This document shows positions 7,997 to 17,453 of a stretch of DNA of 64,000 bases, piece by piece; positions within the stretch are counted from its first letter, which is position 1, and every line of letters starts with the position of its first letter. Under the pieces are notes generated by a model that saw nothing but the letters and a program-made list of their open reading frames with translations, searched no databases and was not told the DNA's origin. Source of the stretch: Acidobacteriaceae bacterium (lineage in GTDB: Bacteria > Acidobacteriota > Terriglobia > Terriglobales > Acidobacteriaceae); assembly GCA_030041045.1 (NCBI GenBank), contig JASHOQ010000038.1, positions 1 through 64,000 of the forward strand. Direction: 5' to 3'. The translations under genes were made by a program, and so were the position numbers.

Positions 7997-10900
7997 ATGT
8001 CCAAATTCTTTATCCGCAGGCCCATCGTGGCCATCGTCATCGCGATTCTTACTGTGATCATTGGAGCTGTGTCGATGGTTCAGCTCCCCATTTCACAGTT
8101 CCCCAATATCGTTCCTCCCGAGATTCTGGTTACCGCAACTTATCCTGGCGCCGATGCCAAGACAGTGGCGCAGGCGGTGTCGACCCCCATCGAGCAGCAA
8201 ATGAACGGAGTCGACAACATGATCTACATGGACTCCGTGAGCGCCAACAACGGTGTGAGTCAAATCTTCGTCGACTTCGACGTCAAGACCGATCCGAACA
8301 TCGATCAGGTGCTTGCACAGTTGCGAGTGGATCAGGCCCAGTCGCAGTTGCCGCCGGAGGTGACCACCGCCGGTCTCACCGTGCAAAAGGCGCTCACTTC
8401 TCCGCTGATGCTGGTGGCCATCAATTCGCCCGGCGGCGATTTGAGCCAAGATTTTCTTACGAATTTTGCGATTATCAACTTACAGGACCAGCTTGCCCGC
8501 GTTAATGGCGTCTCGCGCGTTCAGGTCTTCGGCGGCCAGTACGCTATGCGTGTCTGGGTGCAGCCAGACAAACTCGCCAAGCTGGGCGTAACGGCGCCGG
8601 AAGTGATCGCGGCAATCCAAACGCAAAACAACGTAAACCCGGCGGGCCAAATCGGTGGAGAGCCGATTCCACAAGGCCAGCAATTCACTTACACCGTGCG
8701 CACACAAGGCCGGCTGGTGACGCCCGAGGAATTCGGCAACATCATTCTCCGTGCTAACCCTGACGGCTCAATTCTGCATTTGCGCGACGTGGCCCGAATC
8801 GAATTGGGCGATCAGGCCTACACCATTTCGGCCCGCTACAACCAGGCGCCCTCCGGGGTGATGGCGATCTATCAGCTTCCCGGTTCGAACGCGGTCGAAA
8901 CTGCGCGAGCGGTTACGCAGCGCATGAAGGAGCTTTCGGCAACATTCCCGCCGAACATCACCTACACCATTCCGCTCGACACGACGAAGGCCGTCACCTC
9001 CGGCATTCGCGAGATCGTCTACACCCTGCTTGAAGCGCTCGGGCTGGTAGTGATCGTCGTCTTCATCTTCCTTCAGGGATGGCGCGCCACACTCATTCCG
9101 CTGCTCGCTGTTCCCGTGTCTCTTATTGGTACGTTCATCATTTTTCCCGCGCTTGGTTTCTCTATCAACACGCTTTCGCTGTTTGGCCTCGTGCTCGCCA
9201 TCGGCCTTGTGGTTGATGACGCAATTATCGTCGTCGAGGCCGTCGAACATCACATTGAGCAGGGACTTGATCCAAAAGCAGCGACAGAAAAAGCCATGGA
9301 GCAAGTGGGCGGCCCGGTGGTGGCAATTGCCCTCATTCTGGCGGCGGTCTTTATCCCCACGGCGGCCATTCCGGGAATTACAGGCCGGCTTTATCAGCAG
9401 TTTGCCGTCACCATCGCAATCTCGGTTCTGATCTCCGCGTTCAACGCGCTTACTTTGTCGCCGGCGCTCGCCTCACTGCTGCTCAAGCCAAAGGATGAGA
9501 GCCGTAAGCGCGGTCCGCTGCGCGTCGGCTTCGATCTATTCAATCGTTTCTTTGGCCGTGCGACGGACAATTTCATCGGTACCTCGCGGATTCTGATTCA
9601 CAAGTCTGCTTTTGCCATGGTCGCACTTGGCTTGGTTGCGGCGTTGGCTGTCTATCTCGGCAGCTCGCTCCCGGGAGGATTTCTTCCCACTGAGGACCAG
9701 GGCTACATGTTCCTTGCATTGCAGCTTCCCGATGGCGCCTCAGCCCAGCGCACCGATGCAGCCGAACAAAAGATTTCGGCCGCGTTGCTCAGGACTCCGG
9801 GAGTTGAAGGCGTAATTGCGGTTACGGATTTCTCGCTCTTGACGCAGGTGCAAAGCACAAACGCGGGATTCTTCTTCGTCAATCTGAAGCCGTGGGCGGT
9901 GCGCAAGACCAAGGAACAACAGCTTCAATATTTGCAAAGCAGCATTCAAAAGCAGCTCAGCGCCGATGCTGACGGAATTGCGTTCGCCTTTCCACCGCCG
10001 TCCATTCCCGGAATCGGAACCTCCGGCGGTGTAACCATGATTCTTGAAGACCGCTCAGGCGGCGACGACCCGACAGTGCTGGCCCGAAACGTATTTACGT
10101 TCCTCGGGGCCATTTCAAAAAGACCGGAGGTTGCGGCGGCAATTCCCTCGTACCAGCCCGCAGTTCCGCAACTCTATGTCGATGTGGATAAGGAGAAGGC
10201 GCTCGAGCAGCAAGTCGATCTCACGAACATCTATACCACCATGCAGACCTTCATGGGCGGGTATCTCGTCAACTACTTCAACCGCTTCGGGCGCCAGTGG
10301 CAGACGTACGTTGAGGCTGAGGGCACATCGCGAACGAACATCGCCAATATCGACCAGTTTTACGTGCGCAGCGCCAACGGCAGCCAGGTGCCTCTCAGTG
10401 CGCTTGTCAATGTCAAACAGGTCACCGGCCCTGAGTTCATCTATCGTTTCAATGAATACAACGCAGCCCAGATCAATATCACAGGCGCACCCGGCTACAG
10501 TTCCGGGCAAGTGCGGGCGGCGCTCGAGGAGGTCTTTCACCAAACCATGCCGCCTGGCGCCGGCTTTGATTATTCGGGCATGTCGTTCCAGGAGCAGCAG
10601 GCTGAGAAGGGCATTCCCTCCTGGGCGGTATTCGGCCTTTCGATCGTTTTCGTATTTCTGATTCTGGCCGCCCTCTATGAAAGCTGGACACTTCCGTTCA
10701 GTGTCTTGCTGAGCACCCCAGTTGCGATTCTGGGCGCCTACGTCGCATTGCATGCACGCGCATTCGAAAACGATATCTTCGCCACCATCGGACTCGTCAT
10801 GCTGGTCGGACTATCAGCAAAGAACGCAATTCTCATCGTCGAATTTGCAAAATTGAATTACGAGAGCGGACAAAGCATCTGCGACGCCGCGCTGAACGCT

Positions 10901-11218
10901 GCGCGCCTCCGGCTCAGACCGATCGTTATGACCGCCCTGGCCTTCATCGTCGGCTGCTTGCCCTTGTGGGTGGCGACGGGCTCCGGCGCCGCGTCGCGGC
11001 GGATTCTTGGGACTGTCGTTGTCGGCGGGATGACGCTCTCTACAGCACTGGGCCTGATCTTCATTCCGGTCACCTTCGCTGTCGTCGAATACCTATCCCA
11101 TCGCTTCGCGAGGGGCGGCAGGGGAACCACGATGGATTCCAGTCACGGTTTGTGCGGTCCCACATCAGACGCGAAGCAGGCGATGGCGCTTGCGCAAGCG
11201 GATGGAGGTGAGGCATGA
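7997..11218 (+). CDS. RND multidrug efflux pump, HAE1 family (AcrB/MexB type)
   Basis: A 1073-residue proton-driven inner-membrane transporter. It starts MSKFFIRRPIVAIVIAILTV, the classical first transmembrane helix of HAE1 pumps. Two large periplasmic porter domains alternate with membrane segments. The proton-relay pair Asp-Asp is seen in VLAIGLVVDDAIIVVEAV, and the second half has GLSAKNAILIVEFA with the conserved Lys. The length matches the family (about 1040-1070). The last bases overlap the next gene as ATGA, indicating translational coupling. Together with its neighbours it exports hydrophobic or amphiphilic compounds; the substrates cannot be predicted. Confidence 0.96.
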   Translation: MSKFFIRRPIVAIVIAILTVIIGAVSMVQLPISQFPNIVPPEILVTATYPGADAKTVAQAVSTPIEQQMNGVDNMIYMDSVSANNGVSQIFVDFDVKTDPNIDQVLAQLRVDQAQSQLPPEVTTAGLTVQKALTSPLMLVAINSPGGDLSQDFLTNFAIINLQDQLARVNGVSRVQVFGGQYAMRVWVQPDKLAKLGVTAPEVIAAIQTQNNVNPAGQIGGEPIPQGQQFTYTVRTQGRLVTPEEFGNIILRANPDGSILHLRDVARIELGDQAYTISARYNQAPSGVMAIYQLPGSNAVETARAVTQRMKELSATFPPNITYTIPLDTTKAVTSGIREIVYTLLEALGLVVIVVFIFLQGWRATLIPLLAVPVSLIGTFIIFPALGFSINTLSLFGLVLAIGLVVDDAIIVVEAVEHHIEQGLDPKAATEKAMEQVGGPVVAIALILAAVFIPTAAIPGITGRLYQQFAVTIAISVLISAFNALTLSPALASLLLKPKDESRKRGPLRVGFDLFNRFFGRATDNFIGTSRILIHKSAFAMVALGLVAALAVYLGSSLPGGFLPTEDQGYMFLALQLPDGASAQRTDAAEQKISAALLRTPGVEGVIAVTDFSLLTQVQSTNAGFFFVNLKPWAVRKTKEQQLQYLQSSIQKQLSADADGIAFAFPPPSIPGIGTSGGVTMILEDRSGGDDPTVLARNVFTFLGAISKRPEVAAAIPSYQPAVPQLYVDVDKEKALEQQVDLTNIYTTMQTFMGGYLVNYFNRFGRQWQTYVEAEGTSRTNIANIDQFYVRSANGSQVPLSALVNVKQVTGPEFIYRFNEYNAAQINITGAPGYSSGQVRAALEEVFHQTMPPGAGFDYSGMSFQEQQAEKGIPSWAVFGLSIVFVFLILAALYESWTLPFSVLLSTPVAILGAYVALHARAFENDIFATIGLVMLVGLSAKNAILIVEFAKLNYESGQSICDAALNAARLRLRPIVMTALAFIVGCLPLWVATGSGAASRRILGTVVVGGMTLSTALGLIFIPVTFAVVEYLSHRFARGGRGTTMDSSHGLCGPTSDAKQAMALAQADGGEA

Positions 11219-12639
11219 CTCGCCGTGCATTTTTTTCACGATTCGCAAAGCCTGCTCTTCTGGCGGCCGCATTCACGTTCGTTGCCGGATGCGATGTAGG
11301 GCCGAAGTACGTCCGTCCCGACGCGATGGCGCCGCCTGCATTTCGCGGCCCGGATAATACCCCTGTCTCGTCCGACGCCAAGTCTTCAATGGGCGACGAG
11401 GAATGGTCGAAGGTATTTGAGGAGCCCGAACTGCAGGACCTGATCCGCAAGGCTCTCGCCAATAACTACGATGTGCGCATTGCTGCGCAACATATCCTCG
11501 AGCAACAGGCACAGGTGCGCATCACGCGATCGCAGGAGTTTCCCAATGTGGCCTTCGGCGGCACCGGAATCGGCGCCACGGTGCCCAGCAACCTGGGTGT
11601 GCAACTGCCAGACCCTTTAGCTGCCGGGTCACTCAGCGTTTCCGCATCGTGGGCGCCGGATTTCTGGGGTCTCTATCGCAACCAAACCAAGGCTGCGCGT
11701 GAACAACTTCTGGCCCAGGAGTGGGCGCGGCGTGCCGTTCAGATGACCGTGGTGCAAGAGGTTGCAACGGACTATATTCAACTCCGCGCGCTCGATCGTC
11801 AGCTCGAGATCACGCGAGAGACCTTGAAGGTCCGTCAGGATTCAGTCGACCTGACCAGAACCCTTGAAAGCGGCGGCTCCGTGCCGCTCTCCGACGTTCG
11901 TGAGTCAGAGCAGCTGCTCTACACCGCATCTTCGCAGATCCCTCAACTCGAAGAGCAGATTCAGCAGCAGGAAAATGCCTTGGCATTTCTCATAGGTGAG
12001 GATCCTGGGCCGATAACACACCAGGACCCCAATGCACTCGCACCTCCGCCCCAGGAGCTTCCCGTAGGGATACCTTCCGAGCTTCTGGAGAGGCGGCCTG
12101 ACATTCAGGAGTCTGAAGCTCAATTGATTGCTGCCAACGCCCAAATCGGGGTCGCTCGCGCTCAGTTCTTCCCTAACTTGACCATCAGCGGTTCAGGAGG
12201 CGTGGGAGGAGACAGCCTGTCGAGCATCTTCAGCACCGCCGGCAAGACGATCTACGGCATCGGCTCGCTGACACAGCCGATTTTTGAAGGCGGCAAACTT
12301 CGTGGCCAGCTCGAACTCTCCGAGGCTTCGAAAGAAGAGATGGTGCTGAATTATCAGAAGACCATATCGGGAGCCTTCCGTGATGTTTCGAATGCATTGA
12401 TCGCGTCGAACAAGGAGCGCGCCAATCGCGAACAACAGGAGAAGCTCGTTGCGGCTGCACAGGACGCCACGCGGCTCGCAAGAATCCGATATCAAGGTGG
12501 CTCGACTGCTTATCTTGAAGTGCTCACCACAGACTCCAATCTCTATACTGCCGAATTGAACCTGGTAAACGCCCAGCAAAACGAGGCGCTCAGTCTCGTT
12601 CAGCTCTACAGCGCGCTTGGTGGAGGGTGGCAGCCCTGA
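11215..12639 (+). CDS. Outer-membrane efflux lipoprotein (OprM/NodT family)
   Basis: A 474-residue outer-membrane factor that completes the tripartite efflux system as a TolC-like trimeric channel. The signal peptide ends in a lipobox VAGC (Cys26), followed by DVGPKYVRPD, the standard start of the OprM/NodT family. Two repeated outer-membrane-efflux-protein modules follow, with motifs such as ELLERRPDIQESEAQLIAANAQIGVARAQ split over the second repeat and RIRYQGGSTAYLEVL near the end. Its start codon overlaps the pump stop (ATGA). Confidence 0.95.
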   Translation: MTRRAFFSRFAKPALLAAAFTFVAGCDVGPKYVRPDAMAPPAFRGPDNTPVSSDAKSSMGDEEWSKVFEEPELQDLIRKALANNYDVRIAAQHILEQQAQVRITRSQEFPNVAFGGTGIGATVPSNLGVQLPDPLAAGSLSVSASWAPDFWGLYRNQTKAAREQLLAQEWARRAVQMTVVQEVATDYIQLRALDRQLEITRETLKVRQDSVDLTRTLESGGSVPLSDVRESEQLLYTASSQIPQLEEQIQQQENALAFLIGEDPGPITHQDPNALAPPPQELPVGIPSELLERRPDIQESEAQLIAANAQIGVARAQFFPNLTISGSGGVGGDSLSSIFSTAGKTIYGIGSLTQPIFEGGKLRGQLELSEASKEEMVLNYQKTISGAFRDVSNALIASNKERANREQQEKLVAAAQDATRLARIRYQGGSTAYLEVLTTDSNLYTAELNLVNAQQNEALSLVQLYSALGGGWQP

Positions 12640-12810
12640 TGGTAGGCAGTCTTAAAGGCTGACTCGATGACGCACTCATTAGAAACCATGGAGCACGCGC
12701 TGGAGTCCCTAGACAGGCTTTTCCCGTTCACCGAATTGACCGTGCGCATGGCGCCGGACACGGGTCCAACATCCGCAAAATGAGGTTAGCGTAACCAACC
12801 GTTCAGTCTG

Positions 12811-14514
12811 CTAACTCGGCGGGCCGAGATAGCGCAGGTCTACCAGGGTCAAGTCGTCCTGGGCGGGATAATCGCCCTGAAACGCGGCCACGCTGTCGAG
12901 AATGGCGTCGATGCGCTCCAGGCGGGCGGTGGCAAGGAAGCGCTCCTGGCCGAACTCCTCTTCGGCGGCATTGCAGGCTTCGGGAATACCGTCTGTGGCC
13001 AGCAAGATGCGCTCGCCGGGCGCGAGATGGGTCTCGGCAGGCGAGTACGCCGCGTGAGGGAGCAGGCCGACGATTAGGTTTGATTCGGGCAGCGGCTCGA
13101 CGTTGGTCTGAGAAACACGCAGCGGCGCGATGTGTCCGCAGTTGATGTATTGGAGAAGGCCCGTGGGATGCAGCTTGAGCAGCGCCAGGGTGGCGTACTT
13201 GCCGACGTTGCGGTCGCAGAGGAAACGGTTGATGAGCGCCGCAATCTCGTCAAGCGGCTGACCGGTCAGCATCTGCGCGTGAATAATGCCCTGGAGCGTG
13301 GCGGCGACGATGGACGCCGGCACACCTTTGCCGGAGACATCGGCGATGACGACGCCCAGCGCATCGGGCAGAACGATGGCGTCGTAGAAATCACCGCCGA
13401 TCTCGCGGCAGGGAACGGTGCGCGCCTGCAACGCGGCAAACGGCGAGCGGGGCAGTGTGGCCGGCATCAGCCCGGCGTGGATGCGCGCGGCGATGGCGAG
13501 CTCTTCCGCCGCTTTGCGGGCCTTCTGCTCGCTTTCCGACAGCAATGCGTTGTCGATCAGAATCGCGGCTTCAGTGGAGATGGTGTCGAGCAGTTCGTGG
13601 TCGAGCGTGTTGAGACGGCCGGCGCTCACGCGGCTGTCGAGATAGAGAACGCCCAGCAATTGTCCCTGCTGCCGATCTGGCTGCCTGCCAGAGAGTGCCG
13701 GCGCCCCGTCCGTTTCCGCCGCTACGGCGCGGCGGCGCAGGGGAATGCAGTAGATGGAGCGGATGGCGTTGGCGAGGATGCTATCCGTGGGCGAGGACTG
13801 GGGATCGGACCGTGTGTCGCTGATGGTGAACTTCGAGGAGTTGTCGATGGCGTGGCCGATGGCCGAACGGGACACGGTGGAGTCCTCATGGAGAATATCG
13901 CCCGCTGAGCTCAATCCCAGTCCGAGATACAGCTCCGAAGTCCAGCGATCGTGAGCGGCGGATCGTTCTGCGTTGGGCTTGAAGAGAAAGACAAAACCAC
14001 GCTCGACGCCGGTGAGCTGGATGGAGAGCTGGAGCAGCGCGTGGAGAATGTCGCTGGTCGCGTAGCCGGCATTGAGCCGCCGGGCGGCGTCGAGAAGAAA
14101 GTTGAGCTGGCCGATCTCCTGCGCCGGCGTGCGCTGGCCGGCAGAGATCTGGCCGAGGGTGCTGAGCAGGTCGTCGGTGAGAGTGGGGCGCGGCTGGTCG
14201 TCGTCGAAAACGCGGAAACGGAGCTTCATGGAGCCAGGTGAACCGAACTGAAGAACGTCTCCCGGGCGCAGCAGCGCGCTGCGGATACGCTCTCCATTGA
14301 GATAGGTTCCATGGGAGCTTCCGAGGTCCTCAATCTCATAGCCGGACGCGGTCTGGTGCAGGACAGCGTGGCGGCGGGAGACGAAGTTATCGGTCAGCAC
14401 GAGATTCTGGTCGGGATGGCGGCCGATCGAGATCGTGGGCCCGTCAAGCGAAAAAGTGTGCGCGCCTTCGGCATTTGTGTAGTGCAGCACGGGCCTTCGC
14501 GCGGCAGCGGTCAT
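12811..14514 (-). CDS. FHA-GAF-SpoIIE protein phosphatase (PP2C-like)
   Basis: A 567-residue cytoplasmic signalling protein. Residues about 20-95 form a forkhead-associated domain (GRHPDQNLVLTDNFVSRRHA and LGSSHGTYLNGE), which binds phosphothreonine. About 150-335 look like a GAF sensor domain. About 345-560 are a SpoIIE/RsbU-type metal-dependent phosphatase, with GGDFYDAIVLPDALGVVIAD and SGKGVPASIVAATLQGII carrying the metal-binding Asp and Gly residues. A ribosome binding site GAGGA precedes the ATG. It is divergent from the Ser/Thr kinase, 225 bases away, so a kinase-phosphatase pair is likely; the FHA domain could read the kinase's product. No membrane segment is seen. Confidence 0.9.
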   Translation of the reverse strand: MTAAARRPVLHYTNAEGAHTFSLDGPTISIGRHPDQNLVLTDNFVSRRHAVLHQTASGYEIEDLGSSHGTYLNGERIRSALLRPGDVLQFGSPGSMKLRFRVFDDDQPRPTLTDDLLSTLGQISAGQRTPAQEIGQLNFLLDAARRLNAGYATSDILHALLQLSIQLTGVERGFVFLFKPNAERSAAHDRWTSELYLGLGLSSAGDILHEDSTVSRSAIGHAIDNSSKFTISDTRSDPQSSPTDSILANAIRSIYCIPLRRRAVAAETDGAPALSGRQPDRQQGQLLGVLYLDSRVSAGRLNTLDHELLDTISTEAAILIDNALLSESEQKARKAAEELAIAARIHAGLMPATLPRSPFAALQARTVPCREIGGDFYDAIVLPDALGVVIADVSGKGVPASIVAATLQGIIHAQMLTGQPLDEIAALINRFLCDRNVGKYATLALLKLHPTGLLQYINCGHIAPLRVSQTNVEPLPESNLIVGLLPHAAYSPAETHLAPGERILLATDGIPEACNAAEEEFGQERFLATARLERIDAILDSVAAFQGDYPAQDDLTLVDLRYLGPPS

Positions 14515-14739
14515 GGGAAGATCCTCTCTTTTCCACGCTGCTCAAGATTGGGATGCGGCAGCGGCCTCAACGTCCACTGGCTGCAGCCGTGAAAGGCCTC
14601 CGAATGGCAGCGGAACAGTCAGGTGTATCCTACAGCTTATCCCGCGATTTGCATGGTTTGCTCGTCATGAACCGGTGCAAGCCGCCCCATGAGCGCGCGG
14701 GCGCAGTTTTCCCTCCGGACCAGACGTGGAGTGGCAACG

Positions 14740-17028
14740 ATGGCGGAAGTTCCTTCCCCGGAAGTGACCCAGTCGCAAGGTGTCTCGCAGGATCCGGGCG
14801 CCGCCCGGCCAATCGACCCTGACGCGACTCGTTCGCCCGACCAAGCCCCGCTATGCAGCGAGACGGAGTTGGCGCCCGGGCAGAATTCAGAGCCGCCCCC
14901 TGCCCGGACTGCGGCTCCGCTCAAGACATGGGGAGACTTCCAGCTCCTGCAATTGTTGGGCCGGGGCGGATTCGGCGAAGTCTATCGTGCCTGGGACCCG
15001 GTGCTGGAGCGTGAGGTGGCGCTGAAGCTGCTGCTGCCGCGCGGGCTGGACCCCGAGCAGGAGTTCACGGCGCTCCTGGCCGAGGCGCGGGCCATGGCGC
15101 GCGTGCATCACGCCAACATCGTGCCCGTTTACGGCGTCGACCGGCGCGAGGGGCGCGTCGGTTTCTGGAGCGAGTTTGTGCGCGGCCAGACGCTGAATGC
15201 GTTCATCGCGGCGAACGGTGTGATGGACGAAGCCTCCGCTGCGCAGACAGGCGTGGCTCTGTGCGACGCTCTCAGCGCGGTGCACGCCGCGGGACTGCTG
15301 CACCGGGACATCAAGCCCGGCAATGCGATGCGCGATGAGAGCGGCCGCATTCTGCTCATGGACTTCGGGCTGAGCCAGAACCTGCTCGCCGGTTCGGGAT
15401 GGTCAGGAACCCCGGCCTACATGGCGCCGGAGATTGCTGCCGGGCAAGCGGCCACAGTGCAGGGCGATCTCTTCTCGATGGGCGTGTTGCTGCGTTTTCT
15501 CACCACGGGGTCGGTTGCGCCCACGGGGGTCGTCCCGCCGCGCGCCGTCTCGTGGCGTCTCGATACGATCGTGCGGCGGGCCACAGAGGCCGATCCGCAG
15601 ATGCGTTATGCCAGCGCGGCGCAGATGGGTGCGGCGCTCGCCGGCTTGATTGCAACGCGCCAGGAGGCTGAGCAGCCCGAGCTGCGGAGCGGACGGAAGG
15701 CCGGAAAGGATGAAAGAGACGAGAGGAAGGAGAGGCAAAAGAAGGATCGCAGTCCACTCCGGAGGCTCTACGGGATTGTCGGTCTGGGGGTTGCGTTCTG
15801 GTTTGCTTTCGGGCAGCACTGGTGGGCAAAGATCCATGAGGCAGGGATGTCAATGGCGCGGCCGGGCTACGAGGACACGCTGGCGGCAAACGAGGCACTG
15901 GCGCGCTACGACATTCCGGGGAATACGGACAAGGCAATCGCGCTGTACGAGTCGGCGCTGAAGCGAGCGCCGGACGACGCGCTCGCCGAGGCGGGCCTGG
16001 CCCGTGCCTACTGGCGAAAGTACAAGGACACAAGCGAGGCGAAGTGGGCCGATGCCGCCAACGATGCGAGCGCGAATGCGATGACGATGAATGCCAACCT
16101 TTCGCCGGTGGAGATGACGGCGGGGTCGATTCATGTGGACCAGGGGAAGTTCGACGTAGGCATTGCAGAACTCGAAAAGGCTGTCGATCTCGATCCACGG
16201 AGCGCCGACGCTCATGCGGCACTGGCCATGGCGCGCTGGCGTCAGGGTCGCGTCGAGGATGCGCAGAAGGAGTTCCAGCTGGCGATGGACCTGGACGACG
16301 ACGACTGGCGCTGGCCTTATCTGCTGGGAGCCATGCAGATCGATACCGGGAATTTTAGCGAGGCCGAGGCGAGCCTGAAGACGGCGCTCGAGAAGACGCC
16401 GCAAAACGCGCGGGTCTTCTACAACCTTGGCCTGGTCTATATCAAAGAAGACCGGCTCAAAGATGCACAGGAAACGTTGGAAAAGTCTCTCCAGCTGGAC
16501 CCGCGAGCCGATACGTTGATTTCGCTGGGGATTGTTTATTTTCGGCAGAACGATTTCCAGAGCGCCATGGCCACGTATGAACGGGCGACGCATGTGGCTC
16601 CGGAGCAGTTTGATGTGTGGGGCGACCTGGCGGAGACTTATGTCGCGGCCGGAAATCACGAAATCCAGGCGGCGGAGGCATTTCAGAAGGCCGCGGCGCT
16701 GGCTGAGGAAGAGCGCAAACGCACGCCCGACGATTCCTACACCATTTCCATGCTGGGCAAGTATTACGCCAGCCTGCACGACGAGACGCGCGCGCTGCCG
16801 TTGCTGCGCAAAGCAATTGCGCTGGCGCCGAAGGATCCGGATGTGGCCGAGCGGGTCGCCGAAGCCTATGAGGTGCTGGGCCGGCGGAAAGATGCGATCG
16901 AATTCCTCACAAAGGCATTGCAGCTTGGCTACTCGGCCACCTACGCTAAGGAGAGTCCAACCTTCAAATCGCTTCGCCGCGATCCGGATGCTCCCCCGGC
17001 AATCCGGGAAGCAGCTTTATCGAAGTAG
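14740..17028 (+). CDS. Membrane Ser/Thr protein kinase with TPR domain
   Basis: A 762-residue Hanks-type kinase. The start is ATG 14740 after GGAG at 14728-14731; an ATG at 14689 has no such site. After a Pro-rich lead, the kinase domain spans about residues 65-320: glycine loop GRGGFGEVYRAWD, Lys96 in ALKLL, catalytic HRDIKPGN with Asp190, DFG at Asp208, and GTPAYMAPE. All key residues are present, so it should be active. One transmembrane segment lies at about 343-362, placing the C-terminal TPR array (about 390-760) in the periplasm. It is 14 bases upstream of a small gene and probably cotranscribed with it, and is opposite the FHA phosphatase. Confidence 0.92.
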   Translation: MAEVPSPEVTQSQGVSQDPGAARPIDPDATRSPDQAPLCSETELAPGQNSEPPPARTAAPLKTWGDFQLLQLLGRGGFGEVYRAWDPVLEREVALKLLLPRGLDPEQEFTALLAEARAMARVHHANIVPVYGVDRREGRVGFWSEFVRGQTLNAFIAANGVMDEASAAQTGVALCDALSAVHAAGLLHRDIKPGNAMRDESGRILLMDFGLSQNLLAGSGWSGTPAYMAPEIAAGQAATVQGDLFSMGVLLRFLTTGSVAPTGVVPPRAVSWRLDTIVRRATEADPQMRYASAAQMGAALAGLIATRQEAEQPELRSGRKAGKDERDERKERQKKDRSPLRRLYGIVGLGVAFWFAFGQHWWAKIHEAGMSMARPGYEDTLAANEALARYDIPGNTDKAIALYESALKRAPDDALAEAGLARAYWRKYKDTSEAKWADAANDASANAMTMNANLSPVEMTAGSIHVDQGKFDVGIAELEKAVDLDPRSADAHAALAMARWRQGRVEDAQKEFQLAMDLDDDDWRWPYLLGAMQIDTGNFSEAEASLKTALEKTPQNARVFYNLGLVYIKEDRLKDAQETLEKSLQLDPRADTLISLGIVYFRQNDFQSAMATYERATHVAPEQFDVWGDLAETYVAAGNHEIQAAEAFQKAAALAEEERKRTPDDSYTISMLGKYYASLHDETRALPLLRKAIALAPKDPDVAERVAEAYEVLGRRKDAIEFLTKALQLGYSATYAKESPTFKSLRRDPDAPPAIREAALSK

Positions 17029-17042
17029 CAACGGAGGAACGA

Positions 17043-17405
17043 ATGAGCGTAAAGCAAGTGCAGATTGCGCAGGCGGGGAATTCTCGGCAGGCCCAGCCGC
17101 CGCAGGTTTTCGTTGCCCAGGGGCAGCAGGTTGAATTTATAAACGCGGGCAGCGGGGGCACGCTGCTGGTTCTTACGCCGGCGACCGCGTCGATTTTGTC
17201 GCCTACACCAAGCTCGCCGGTGACGATTGCCGGCGGCGCGACCGTGACCTACACGTTTCTGACGCCGACCGGAAGCGGATACCTTGCGCAGGTGTTGCCA
17301 GAAGGCGCAACGCCGGGGCCAATCCAGGGCCAGGGCGCTGCGGGGACAGTGCTGACGATTCTGTCCTCGACGAATCGCGACCCAGGCAGCCGTACGGGGA
17401 CCTAG
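17043..17405 (+). CDS. Small beta-rich protein downstream of the kinase, function unknown
   Basis: A 120-residue protein preceded by GGAGG, six bases before the ATG. It has no signal peptide, membrane segment or cysteine. The sequence is rich in Val, Thr, Gly and Gln with a PPQVFVAQGQQVEFINAGSG segment, suggesting a small cupredoxin-like or immunoglobulin-like beta-sandwich, but no copper ligands are visible. The spacing makes it cotranscribed with the kinase, so it may be a substrate or partner. It runs tail to tail with the caspase gene (48 bases between stops). I do not recognise the family. Confidence 0.75.
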   Translation: MSVKQVQIAQAGNSRQAQPPQVFVAQGQQVEFINAGSGGTLLVLTPATASILSPTPSSPVTIAGGATVTYTFLTPTGSGYLAQVLPEGATPGPIQGQGAAGTVLTILSSTNRDPGSRTGT

Positions 17406-17453
17406 GAGTCGGGCGGGCGAAGGCGGCAATGGGGGCCGGAGGAGCGGATTGTC

